NCBI RefSeq assembly: GCF_036965045.1 | Contig: NZ_JBALOV010000025.1 | Span: forward strand, 186,001 to 250,000 | Source of the DNA: Ferdinandcohnia sp036965045 | Lineage (GTDB): Bacteria > Bacillota > Bacilli > Bacillales > Bacillaceae_L | DNA length: 64,000 nt | Direction of reading: 5' to 3' | Part shown: one piece after another, positions 1-8,096 of the stretch | Layout of the letters: every line of letters starts with the position of its first letter | Numbering within the stretch: the stretch's first letter is position 1 | The notes under the pieces: generated by a model | What the model saw: only the letters and a program-made list of their open reading frames with translations | Database searches by the model: none | What the model was told of the DNA's origin: nothing | Position numbers and translations under genes: made by a program

Positions 1-1260
1 TAGAATAGTTGTCGTGACGAGAATTGGGATTTCACCGGAGCGGAAGCGTGCTACCTTATCCTTTCGGTCTTGGTCCTCGGCATGAACGCCTTCAATTCGG
101 GGATCAAGAGTTTGGAGAATTTCTACGATACTTTCTAAATAAGTAATTCGCGGTACAAATAAGAAGACTTGCTTGCCGACTTCGAGATGTTCCTTTAACC
201 ACGCCAGCACGTTCCGCGGAAGTCTCTTCTTTTTCAATAACTTCTCCCAGTTCCCACACCAAATAAAGTCCGGAACAGGTAATGCATATCGATGGTAACG
301 AGCCGGAATGGTCACGGCCGTTCTTTTACCCGCAGCAATTTCACTTTTCCACGTTTGATTAGGCGTTGCGGTAAGGTAGATGGTGGAGGAGAAGTCTTTC
401 TTCGCTTGGCTGACAGCATATCGCAACATGGGCTCGACTGAATACGGAAAGGCGTCGACCTCATCAATGATAATCATGTCAAAGGCTTTGTAAAAACGAA
501 GGAGCTGGTGGGTCGTAGAGAGTGTGATGGGGGCAGTCTTGTTACGGTCCTCACTTCCGCCATACAAGGCGATGACATCGACTTCGGGGAATGATGCTTT
601 TATTCGAGGTGCGAGTTCAATTACCACATCCGTTCGTGGTGTCGCGATGCAAACTTTTTTACCAGCCTGTAGTGCAGTTTGGATTCCTTCAAACAGAATT
701 TCAGTTTTTCCCGCTCCGCACACAGCCCAGATTAACAACTGCTCATTGTTTTGAACAGCTTTGATTAGCTCTGTTGAAGCTTTTTGTTGCCCCGGAGAAA
801 GTGTTCCTTCCCACACAAGTGGTTTTTCCGGAATTTCAGACCTCGGACTTGGCCCATTCCAACTTACCAAAACCGTACATTCACTCATCCGCCCCATATT
901 GATGCATTTCCTGCAATAGGTACATTCATGTTTACACCTTGCGCATCCAAACGAAGCGAAAAGCTTTTGATCGGAATTCCCACACCGAACGCACGAATAA
1001 CCTTCCTTTGTTTTCGTGATGCATTTTCGATATTCTAAATAACCATTCAAATAGTGTTGTTGTATGTCTTCTAGGGAAAAAGGAATTTCTTCAAGTAGGA
1101 GTTGCTTTCCGGAGAGGAAATGTTGGAGTTCAGAGGAGTACTCAAATGTAGAATTCAGTGGTTGCGGATAATTGGATTCAAAATCGGTAATTCGTCTTGC
1201 ACCAGACTTGTCCGATAATCGTTCTGGTATTAATATTTCGTTTTCTAGTAAATATCTCAT
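1..1260 (-). CDS. comFA: ComFA, DNA-uptake ATP-dependent helicase/translocase (3' end cut by window edge)
   Basis: Superfamily 2 helicase-like protein that helps drive transforming DNA into the cytoplasm in competent Bacilli. The frame is open from an ATG at 1260 to the left edge, giving 420 residues; the family is about 460, so roughly 40 C-terminal residues are missing. A cysteine-rich zinc-binding region lies at residues 90-119 (C90, C93, C106, C109, C113, C116, C119). Walker A is at 179-186 (AVCGAGKT) and the DEVD Walker B at 266-269. The visible end reads VTTTIL, which fits helicase motif V. An AGGAGG site at 1267-1272 supports the start. It follows degV as in B. subtilis. In that species comFA is ComK-controlled; no ComK box was sought here. 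Confidence 0.95.
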   Translation of the reverse strand, partial: MRYLLENEILIPERLSDKSGARRITDFESNYPQPLNSTFEYSSELQHFLSGKQLLLEEIPFSLEDIQQHYLNGYLEYRKCITKTKEGYSCVRCGNSDQKLFASFGCARCKHECTYCRKCINMGRMSECTVLVSWNGPSPRSEIPEKPLVWEGTLSPGQQKASTELIKAVQNNEQLLIWAVCGAGKTEILFEGIQTALQAGKKVCIATPRTDVVIELAPRIKASFPEVDVIALYGGSEDRNKTAPITLSTTHQLLRFYKAFDMIIIDEVDAFPYSVEPMLRYAVSQAKKDFSSTIYLTATPNQTWKSEIAAGKRTAVTIPARYHRYALPVPDFIWCGNWEKLLKKKRLPRNVLAWLKEHLEVGKQVFLFVPRITYLESIVEILQTLDPRIEGVHAEDQDRKDKVARFRSGEIPILVTTTIL

Positions 1261-1282
1261 GATTGACCTCCTTATGTTTTTT

Positions 1283-1313
1283 CAAAAACAGCGCCGCACC
1301 TCAGCACGGCGCC
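1283..1313 (-). terminator. Intrinsic terminator or attenuator between degV and comFA
   Basis: On the minus strand GCGCCG and CGGCGC arms enclose a 10-base loop and are followed by TGTTTTTG. It lies directly after the degV stop and just before the comFA ribosome binding site, leaving little room for a separate comFA promoter, so partial readthrough is possible. Confidence 0.7.
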
Positions 1314-1317
1314 CATA

Positions 1318-2160
1318 TTACTTTTTATACCAGCCTAACCCAATCGCACCTTCCCCTAGATGGGTTCCAATCACAGGTCCGAAATAGCTTAGTAAAAATT
1401 CGACATGTGGGTATTTCTTTTCAAGTTCAGCCTTCAATTCTAAAGCTTCTTCCTCGATATTGGCGTGAATCAGCGCTGCACGCATTGGCACACCTTGTCT
1501 TGCGTCCTCATCGAACAACTCGAACACTCGGTTCAATGCTTTTTTACGCGTACGAATTTTTTCAAACGGTACAATCACTTTATCCTCGAAGTTTAGAATG
1601 GGCTTCACCTGTAACAAGCTTCCGACAAATGCAGCAGCACCGCTCAAGCGGCCACCACGCTGAAGATTTGTGAGGTCATCTACCATAAAGTAGGCTCTCA
1701 TTGATTCCTTCATTTTATCAAGTCTTGCCAGAATATCTTCAACTGGTTTCCCTTCATTCGCCATTTCCGCTGCCTCTAGCGCATAAAAGCCCTGCACAAT
1801 ACAACTGATCTCTGAGTCGAATGAATACACCTTCACATCCTCAACCATTTCACCAGCTGTCACAGAACCCTGATAGGTCCCGCTAATTCCACTCGATAAG
1901 TGAATACTAATGACAGCATCGTACTCCTGCCCTAGCTTTTTGAAAAGTTCAACAAACTCCCCGATTGGAGGCTGAGATGTGGTCGGCAAATCATTACGAG
2001 CCTTAAGCTCCTCATAAAATGCCTTTGCCGTAATATCGACTTCCTCACGATAGCTTTCCTCACCAAATACAACACTTAGCGGAATCATATGTATATTAAG
2101 TTTTTCACGAAGTTCCTTTGGTATGTAAGCTGTACTATCAGTTACAATCGCCGTTTTCAT
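1318..2160 (-). CDS. degV: DegV family fatty-acid-binding protein
   Basis: 280-residue DegV family protein. Family members bind a fatty acid in a two-domain fold and some act as FakB subunits delivering fatty acid to the FakA kinase. The start MKTAIVTDSTAYIP at 2160 carries the typical N-terminal D-S-T motif and is preceded by AGGAAGG; an in-frame upstream extension to 2280 has no family similarity and is rejected. The SSGISGTYQ and LQRGGRLSG motifs are present and length matches B. subtilis DegV (281). In B. subtilis it lies next to degU, but here a two-gene insertion separates them. Which lipid it binds is unknown. Confidence 0.93.
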   Translation of the reverse strand: MKTAIVTDSTAYIPKELREKLNIHMIPLSVVFGEESYREEVDITAKAFYEELKARNDLPTTSQPPIGEFVELFKKLGQEYDAVISIHLSSGISGTYQGSVTAGEMVEDVKVYSFDSEISCIVQGFYALEAAEMANEGKPVEDILARLDKMKESMRAYFMVDDLTNLQRGGRLSGAAAFVGSLLQVKPILNFEDKVIVPFEKIRTRKKALNRVFELFDEDARQGVPMRAALIHANIEEEALELKAELEKKYPHVEFLLSYFGPVIGTHLGEGAIGLGWYKK

Positions 2161-2292
2161 ATTTTTTACCTTCCTGTCCTGATACTTTGTAATTTCCATT
2201 TTAAATGATATGGGCTGGGATGTCACTTGTTTATGTATATGCGGGACAGGTTGTTTTATACTGCGATCTAGTTGTTCCAAGCAGATAAAACT

Positions 2293-3825
2293 TTATTTCA
2301 TTTCAAACAACCGTGACCATTCTACTTGGACGTCCCTTTCCATCGCAACAAGATCAATTGCATTTTTATTATATATTCTTCTTATTTCAACAAATCCCGC
2401 CATCGCAAATCTTGACCATGCCACTGAATTTAGACGTAACGCAAATAACAATAGATTACTTTGTGAGCGGATCGCTGCATCTACTCCATCCACTAGGCAA
2501 AGTGTTCCGTGACCAACTAGCAACATTCTTCTCAATTCAGGCTTATTACCGACTGGCAAGGATTCTTTCAAACTTCTTTTATGATAAAACTTAGACTTTA
2601 GTGCCCATAATAATCGAATACAGAGTTCATTAATTGTGACAGGAATCGCCATCGTCGCCCCAAAGCGTGCATCATAGCCCGATTCAAAAACCTTCGTTGA
2701 AAATTGAGCAATCGTAAATGATTTTTCTTCTACAGGAATTGAACCAAAATCAAACAGCTGAAATAACTCAAAAAATGGAATCGGAATTCCTGCGCCTCTT
2801 CGGCCATCATTATGGCCCCTTGTACCACTTGAACCAGCTACATCTGACAATAAATGACCGAACCAATTTGCAATACCTGCAAAGATTTTCGCAATAAAAT
2901 TACCGCCAACCAATTCAAATTTATTCGTTCCTTCAATTGGTTCCATTCTAATGATTTTACCATCGGATATAAAGCTTGCTTTCCCAGTAAATTGATCGAG
3001 AATCGAGAAAAACAATCCGATTATGTCTGGTGAATGACCTAAAGACTTTAAATGATGGTTACTTGGTGACATTTGAAAATCTTGTCCTTCTGTATGTAAA
3101 TCTTTCATAAAACGAGCATCATAATTAACCTTAAATCTTCTTTCCAAAAAACCAATTGCGCTTCCTATTGAGTCCGGCACTTTTTTTAAGTTGGACCCGT
3201 TGTTTTTATCATGTGACCATACCATTTTTGCAAATTTAATAACTACATTATCTGTTTGTTTGTCTGTCCATCGCCCTAGCTTCGAATCCATCGGAGTTCC
3301 AACAAAAAATGCATCAATTAATCCAGTTGCTAATCCGCTAAAAGCTGCTATTAAATAATCATATTTATCGCAATTGGCACTTTTCACTTTATAGTCCAGT
3401 TGGATTCGTTTAGCAAGTTCTATTTTTTCAATATCTGTTAACAGATTATCAAATGGATCCTTAGCTACATGAATATTATTACGAGTAAGATATTCGTCCA
3501 TTGAACTGTTGAAAGACTGCCAATCCTGTTCTTCTTTAACTTCGATAGTCTCTATCTGATTGTATATACGTTCCTCAATAGAATTGAACGATACGGTTGT
3601 ATTTTTAATAAAGCTAGTATTTTCTTGATTCAACATACTTTTTGCTTGTTGTAATAACATATCTAAAGCATCATTGTGTTGATTATTTAGGTCTGTTAAT
3701 TGATCTAAATCTTCATGAATATATTGTAAATTTTGTTCCGACTTATTCAATAAATCCTTTTGAACGATTAATGCTTTTGCAGCATCATTCATCATGCTAT
3801 TTGACAACTTATCTTTATTTTTCAA
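2293..3825 (-). CDS. Unknown protein, second gene of the degU-degV cassette
   Basis: 510-residue protein I do not recognise functionally. Residues 1-120 are polar, rich in K, E, Q and N, and look coiled-coil. A hydrophobic segment follows near 155-175 (LIAAFSGLATGLIDAFFVG). Further on come striking conserved-looking stretches: MSPSNHHLKSLGHSPDIIGL, the glycine-rich GSSGTRGHNDGRRGAGIPIP, and a hydrophobic C-terminal third containing VGHGTLCLVDGVDAAI. The start is taken as TTG at 3825, because TTGA overlaps the stop of the upstream gene by 4 bases, implying translational coupling; the ribosome site is weak, and an internal ATG at residue 11 is an alternative. Membrane association is inferred. 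The pair interrupts the conserved degU-degV order, suggesting an acquired accessory module. Confidence 0.75.
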   Translation of the reverse strand: MKNKDKLSNSMMNDAAKALIVQKDLLNKSEQNLQYIHEDLDQLTDLNNQHNDALDMLLQQAKSMLNQENTSFIKNTTVSFNSIEERIYNQIETIEVKEEQDWQSFNSSMDEYLTRNNIHVAKDPFDNLLTDIEKIELAKRIQLDYKVKSANCDKYDYLIAAFSGLATGLIDAFFVGTPMDSKLGRWTDKQTDNVVIKFAKMVWSHDKNNGSNLKKVPDSIGSAIGFLERRFKVNYDARFMKDLHTEGQDFQMSPSNHHLKSLGHSPDIIGLFFSILDQFTGKASFISDGKIIRMEPIEGTNKFELVGGNFIAKIFAGIANWFGHLLSDVAGSSGTRGHNDGRRGAGIPIPFFELFQLFDFGSIPVEEKSFTIAQFSTKVFESGYDARFGATMAIPVTINELCIRLLWALKSKFYHKRSLKESLPVGNKPELRRMLLVGHGTLCLVDGVDAAIRSQSNLLLFALRLNSVAWSRFAMAGFVEIRRIYNKNAIDLVAMERDVQVEWSRLFEMK

Positions 3826-5507
3826 TTCCGTTCACCAAAAATAGATCCGCCAAACTTTTTCACTGACCCTGTCACAGTTGCAAGTGCAGCTTGGGATAAC
3901 TTATTATAATCGATTGCTTCAAAACAATCATATAAGTTTTCTACTTCACTTAAAGTCAGATTATCACGTAAAAACCACTTATTTTCATTTCCTGCTTCTT
4001 CGGATTCTTCCCTCATTTCATAGCAATTCATGATAAATTCTCGAATTTTTTCTTGTGTTGGTTTTTGTGTTAATTCAATTAATCTGCTCATATCAAGCTT
4101 CAATGGCAGACGCGTAATGATTTGTTCAATCTGTGAATGATTTTGTTTTTCAGCACTAACCTGTGCACCTTTACTTAATAAATTAAGCATTTTCGACAAT
4201 TGTTCAATTTTAGAAGAATTTTCATTTCCTTTTTGAATCTCAATGGATAGTTGTCTAGTAATTTCATTAATATCTTCAATTAAATAATTAAGCGTTTTTT
4301 GTGTGTTACGAATAATTGCTTGAAGCATGAACTCACGTTGTTTATTATTTTCTACATCACCGATACCTGTAATTTTCTTCAACCCATGGTAAGTACCAAC
4401 ACCGATTAAAACGACTGCTCCGATTCCTGTCACCATGCCAGAAAAGCCTAATAAACCGCCTAGTCCCATTGTTGCTAAACCAGATGTAATACCTGCCGCA
4501 CTAAACCCTACAACAGAGCCTGAAAAATAAATCGCAGCTAACGGAACTCCAACAGCCCCAGCTTTCGATGCAATATCCTTTATTGATTTTGCAATTTCAC
4601 TATCATTTTTTCGTTTATGTAAAATATCTTCATCATTCTGTATCGCTTCAATAATTAATTCAATTTCTTCTTTTCGCATATTAAAATGCTCAATAATTTG
4701 CTTGATAAAATCATTGTTTTGCCATTCTATTATTGCGTGCGTTTGCTTGTAAATATAGAGCATATCCTTTATTAAAGACTTTCCGATTACTTCGTATGTA
4801 CCCTCTGAAACATTTTCTTTTAATCGAGATATGATTGAAATGGTTTCTTCCGTTTGATTTATATCACTTAAGTAACCGCGAATAGCAACTCGAATAGTTG
4901 TACTTACTTCAATTCTTGCGACCAATGATATGATTTCGGCATACTCTTTGGGGTTAACTTCTTGATCATCCGAAAAGGCAAAATTACTGACTAACTTTAA
5001 ATAGTCAAACTTCACCTGTTCATCTAATTCTGCCAATGGTGTTAATTGAGATGTATTAACAAATTCTTCTCCACTACCATCAGCGAGTTCGAGAATGCCC
5101 TGAATTAACTCAACAAACCCTTTATAATTCACGTTTAATAAATGTGGTGTGAGATTCATTCTATCTTGGTTTTTTAGTTTAATATAAACTTTTTCTACGG
5201 TTTTCGTTTTTCCACGGTTTGTTATGTTTGTCGTGTTATATTCAATATCTTCTATATCTGCATATTGAAGTTTTAGACTTTTTTCAAATGCTGCTTTTAA
5301 ATAAACGGCGTCACCTATAAATAAACATCCATCTTTTCCAGATGAAAATATAGTAGAATCATAAATCGCAATTATATAGTCAGGATCTATATCATTTCCA
5401 AATGAATTGATTGCAGTATTTACTTTTTTGTCAGGTATGTATGGTGCTACATACGATGTGCTCCCTAATTTATTGATATTCTCTTTTATGAATTTTTGAA
5501 TGGACAT
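3822..5507 (-). CDS. Unknown glycine-zipper protein with PH-like and TerB-like regions, first gene of the cassette
   Basis: 561 residues from ATG 5507 (AGGAG 8 bases upstream); an in-frame extension to 5564 lacks a ribosome site. The N-terminal region around 45-130 reads like a bacterial PH-type domain (IIAIYDSTIF, IEYNTTNI). Residues about 170-260 resemble a TerB-like helical domain (FSDDQEVNPKEYAEIISLVARI). Near 335-400 is a long glycine/alanine-rich hydrophobic segment (SAAGITSGLATMGLGGLLGF) of the glycine-zipper type seen in membrane-inserting proteins. The C-terminal part is helical and probably coiled-coil. These assignments rest on pattern recognition, not on an alignment. It is coupled by a 4-base overlap to the 510-residue partner, so the two probably work together at a membrane. 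Confidence 0.75.
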   Translation of the reverse strand: MSIQKFIKENINKLGSTSYVAPYIPDKKVNTAINSFGNDIDPDYIIAIYDSTIFSSGKDGCLFIGDAVYLKAAFEKSLKLQYADIEDIEYNTTNITNRGKTKTVEKVYIKLKNQDRMNLTPHLLNVNYKGFVELIQGILELADGSGEEFVNTSQLTPLAELDEQVKFDYLKLVSNFAFSDDQEVNPKEYAEIISLVARIEVSTTIRVAIRGYLSDINQTEETISIISRLKENVSEGTYEVIGKSLIKDMLYIYKQTHAIIEWQNNDFIKQIIEHFNMRKEEIELIIEAIQNDEDILHKRKNDSEIAKSIKDIASKAGAVGVPLAAIYFSGSVVGFSAAGITSGLATMGLGGLLGFSGMVTGIGAVVLIGVGTYHGLKKITGIGDVENNKQREFMLQAIIRNTQKTLNYLIEDINEITRQLSIEIQKGNENSSKIEQLSKMLNLLSKGAQVSAEKQNHSQIEQIITRLPLKLDMSRLIELTQKPTQEKIREFIMNCYEMREESEEAGNENKWFLRDNLTLSEVENLYDCFEAIDYNKLSQAALATVTGSVKKFGGSIFGERN

Positions 5508-5576
5508 AACTCTTGCTCCTAACCCTCTTATTTTCTGTAATCTTAAGCTAAGTTGAATATGCAATTATAAAAGTAG

Positions 5577-5611
5577 GGCCTGACCCCTTTAACAGAGTGT
5601 CAGACCTTTTT
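5577..5611. repeat. Imperfect palindrome GGCCTGAC...GTCAGACC upstream of the cassette
   Basis: GGCCTGAC and GTCAGACC arms flank about 14 bases, and on the plus strand a T-run follows. It lies between the degU terminator and the start of the two-gene cassette. It could be a small interspersed palindrome marking the insertion, or part of the cassette leader. No gene on the plus strand needs a terminator here. Confidence 0.45.
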
Positions 5612-5710
5612 AATAAACATCTTCACTTTACTTATTTGTAAATTTGGTAAAATGGTAACATCTAGGTAAATTGTACTATATTTTTATTCTGTTTGTATAA
5701 TGTTTAAACT

Positions 5711-5743
5711 AAAAAAAGCCAAGCCCCTGAGAGCTCAGCTTTT
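5711..5743 (-). terminator. Terminator of the degU transcript
   Basis: On the minus strand AAGCTGAGC and GCTTGGCTT arms (9 pairs with two G-U wobbles) surround an 8-base loop and end in seven T residues. It lies 17 bases past the degU stop and separates degU from the downstream cassette. Confidence 0.8.
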
Positions 5744-5759
5744 CTACCACTCTATTAAA

Positions 5760-6449
5760 TTATTTAACTTCAACCCAGCCATTCTTAATTGCTACTACAA
5801 CAGCCTGGGTACGATCATTTACATTCATTTTTTGTAGGATATTACTTACATGGTTTTTAACCGTTTTTTCACTGATATATAGGTCGTCACCAATGCCGCG
5901 GTTGCTTCTTCCGTCTGTTAATAGTTGAAGAACCTCACATTCCCTTCTTGTTAGAAGATGTAGCGGACGGCGTACCTCTGTAGCTACATTTGAATGCGAT
6001 GAAACGGATTGGCCACTTGCGACGGCAAGTCGACGGAATTCTTTTACTAAGTTATGTGTTACCCTTGGATGCAAGTATGATCCACCTTCTGCGACGACCT
6101 TGACCGCTTCGACTAGAGAATCCGCATCCATTTCCTTTAATAAGTAACCAGTTGCTCCAGTTTTAAGGGCATGCGTCACATAGCTTTCGTCATCGTGGAT
6201 CGATAAAATAATGACCTTCGTATCAGGGTATGTGTCAATTAATTGTTTCGTTGCTTCAATTCCGTTCAAGTTCGGCATGTTAATGTCCATGATGACTACA
6301 TCAGGCTTATGCTGCTCAATTAGAGCTACCGCCTGTTCCCCATCGTCACCCTCTGCTACCACTTGAAAGGTTGGTTCAAAATCTAGTATACGTTTTACAC
6401 CCTCGCGAAATAATTGGTGATCATCAATAATAACTATGCTTGTTTTCAT
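5760..6449 (-). CDS. degU: Response regulator DegU
   Basis: 229-residue NarL/FixJ-family response regulator that, when phosphorylated by DegS, controls exoenzymes, competence and motility in Bacillus. The receiver domain has acidic residues D9 and D10, the phospho-acceptor D55 in VVIMDINMPN and the conserved K105 in GYLLKEMD. The C-terminal LuxR-type helix-turn-helix starts near 165 (LTRRECEVLQLL) and contains SEKTVKNHVSNIL. Length equals B. subtilis DegU. It lies 241 bases downstream of degS, a wider gap than in B. subtilis, so a separate degU promoter in that gap is plausible. The neighbouring subtilase and wall hydrolases are the type of gene this system controls. Confidence 0.97.
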   Translation of the reverse strand: MKTSIVIIDDHQLFREGVKRILDFEPTFQVVAEGDDGEQAVALIEQHKPDVVIMDINMPNLNGIEATKQLIDTYPDTKVIILSIHDDESYVTHALKTGATGYLLKEMDADSLVEAVKVVAEGGSYLHPRVTHNLVKEFRRLAVASGQSVSSHSNVATEVRRPLHLLTRRECEVLQLLTDGRSNRGIGDDLYISEKTVKNHVSNILQKMNVNDRTQAVVVAIKNGWVEVK

Positions 6450-6690
6450 GAATAACGCCTCCCCCTTTCATTTTGACAAATCGAGGCAATTTCGGTCAAT
6501 ACTCCTTAAGCAGTATTAACAGACCCTATTAGTAAGATTATTCTTATTATTCCTATATAAATAAGTAGCGTATAGTAGTGAGACCATTTCTTGTAACGTA
6601 TCATCAAAAAACCGAAATATTCTCAAACCAGAAAAGGGAAGATCAAATGTGCCTTATCGCGTTCGCGCCCGATTTTTCTCGGGTCACAAG

Positions 6691-7830
6691 TTAAACTTCA
6701 AACGGTACCTGAATCATCACAATCGTTCCGGCACCAGCACTTGAATCAATCGTTAAATGACCATCAAGCAGATCCACTCGTTCACGCATTCCGATCAATC
6801 CAAAGGAATCTTTTTTCTTCTCTCGGATATCAAAGCCTTTTCCATTGTCTTTTACGATTACTGTTACATGATGTCTACTTATCTCAAGCTTAACTGCGAT
6901 TTCTCGAGCTTCCGCATGCTTTAACGCATTTTGAACCGCTTCTTGGACCATTCGGAATAAAGCCACCTCGAATTTTGATGGGATTCTTTGCTCCGATCCA
7001 ATAAATGTAAAAGAAATCGTAGTGTCGCCATTATATTCTTCGATTGTAGATAGGTACTTTTTGAGGGTAGGAACCAATCCAAGATCATCCAATGCCATAG
7101 GTCGTAGGTCATAAATGATTCGACGGACTTCATATAGCGCGGAACGAACCATTTTTCGCAAGTCATGAATTTCCTTCACACCTTGTTCAGGACTTTCACG
7201 GTAGACCTTATCAATGATTTGCGAGCGCAGCATCACATTCGCAAGCATCTGTGCTGGCCCATCATGAATTTCACGTGAGAGCTTACGGCGCTCCTCTTCC
7301 TGTGCCTCGATAATCTTCAGACCAAACTCTTGCTTTTGCTTGGCATCTTCAATCATTTCACCAACCATCTTAAAATCACTCGTTAAATAATTGAGAACAA
7401 CGGAAATTTGTCCGACAAGATGATCAGCTCGTTCAATTGTCTCATTCAACCCAACTAATCGTCTTTCAAGCTCATCTCGGCGTTCGCGGAGCTGCTTTTC
7501 CTCCTGCCGTATGACAGTTAACTGCATCTGCAAATCATGAGCCTTCTCATATGCATTCCGAATTTCATCTTCTGAATACTTATTAAAATGACTGCTTACC
7601 TCGGAAAGCCGCTTTCTTGCAAATCGAGAGTGGTTTTCTAAACGGTCCACCTCATCAATAATCGTTCCAACCCGTTCCTTAATATCCTTTAACTCATCGG
7701 TTAAAGTTACAAATTCATTGCGAGATTGCTCACCAATCCGAAAAATCTCTTCCTTGCTATGATCAACGGTGTTCACCATTTTTTCCAATATTGAATCAAG
7801 AACTTTACAATCAAGCCCTTTGGTGGCCAT
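6691..7830 (-). CDS. degS: Sensor histidine kinase DegS
   Basis: Cytoplasmic kinase of the DegS/DegU pair, 379 residues from the ATG at 7830, which has GGAGG 7 bases upstream; that site lies inside a rejected 6-codon extension. The N-terminal half is a long helical sensor region. The phospho-accepting histidine is H189 in SREIHDGPAQML, the HisKA_3 H-box, at the same number as in B. subtilis. The C-terminal ATPase domain shows NALKHAE, DNGKGFD and GLIGMRERVDL. No membrane segment is seen, in line with the family. It is the first gene of the degS-degU unit. Confidence 0.97.
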   Translation of the reverse strand: MATKGLDCKVLDSILEKMVNTVDHSKEEIFRIGEQSRNEFVTLTDELKDIKERVGTIIDEVDRLENHSRFARKRLSEVSSHFNKYSEDEIRNAYEKAHDLQMQLTVIRQEEKQLRERRDELERRLVGLNETIERADHLVGQISVVLNYLTSDFKMVGEMIEDAKQKQEFGLKIIEAQEEERRKLSREIHDGPAQMLANVMLRSQIIDKVYRESPEQGVKEIHDLRKMVRSALYEVRRIIYDLRPMALDDLGLVPTLKKYLSTIEEYNGDTTISFTFIGSEQRIPSKFEVALFRMVQEAVQNALKHAEAREIAVKLEISRHHVTVIVKDNGKGFDIREKKKDSFGLIGMRERVDLLDGHLTIDSSAGAGTIVMIQVPFEV

Positions 7831-8048
7831 GCTTCCACCTCCATCCATAAATCATCTATATAATTAATCTATTTTGTATTTCATCATTCATGTATGTTGA
7901 ACTACATACTGTCTTTATTATACAGGAAAAATGTATCACGAACATGAAATTTTGATTACATTGTGACTACTACTAATGCTATTATATACATTTATTGGAA
8001 TATTTTTCATTAGCAAAGGAAAATTGGATAAGTATATCACCTAATAGT

Positions 8049-8083
8049 AAAAAGGCCGCCTGGATTCCCAGACAGCCTTTTCA
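8049..8083 (-). terminator. Terminator of the subtilase gene
   Basis: Minus-strand hairpin with GGCTGTCTGG and CCAGGCGGCC arms (10 pairs, two wobbles), a GAAT loop and a following T-run, about 14 bases after the stop codon. Confidence 0.8.
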
Positions 8084-8096
8084 AAAATCTTTACTA

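Noticed and set aside
6655..6685. Hairpin CCCGA...TCGGG between degS and degU as a terminator
   Set aside because: Short stem with no T-run in either direction after it; not enough to call a terminator.
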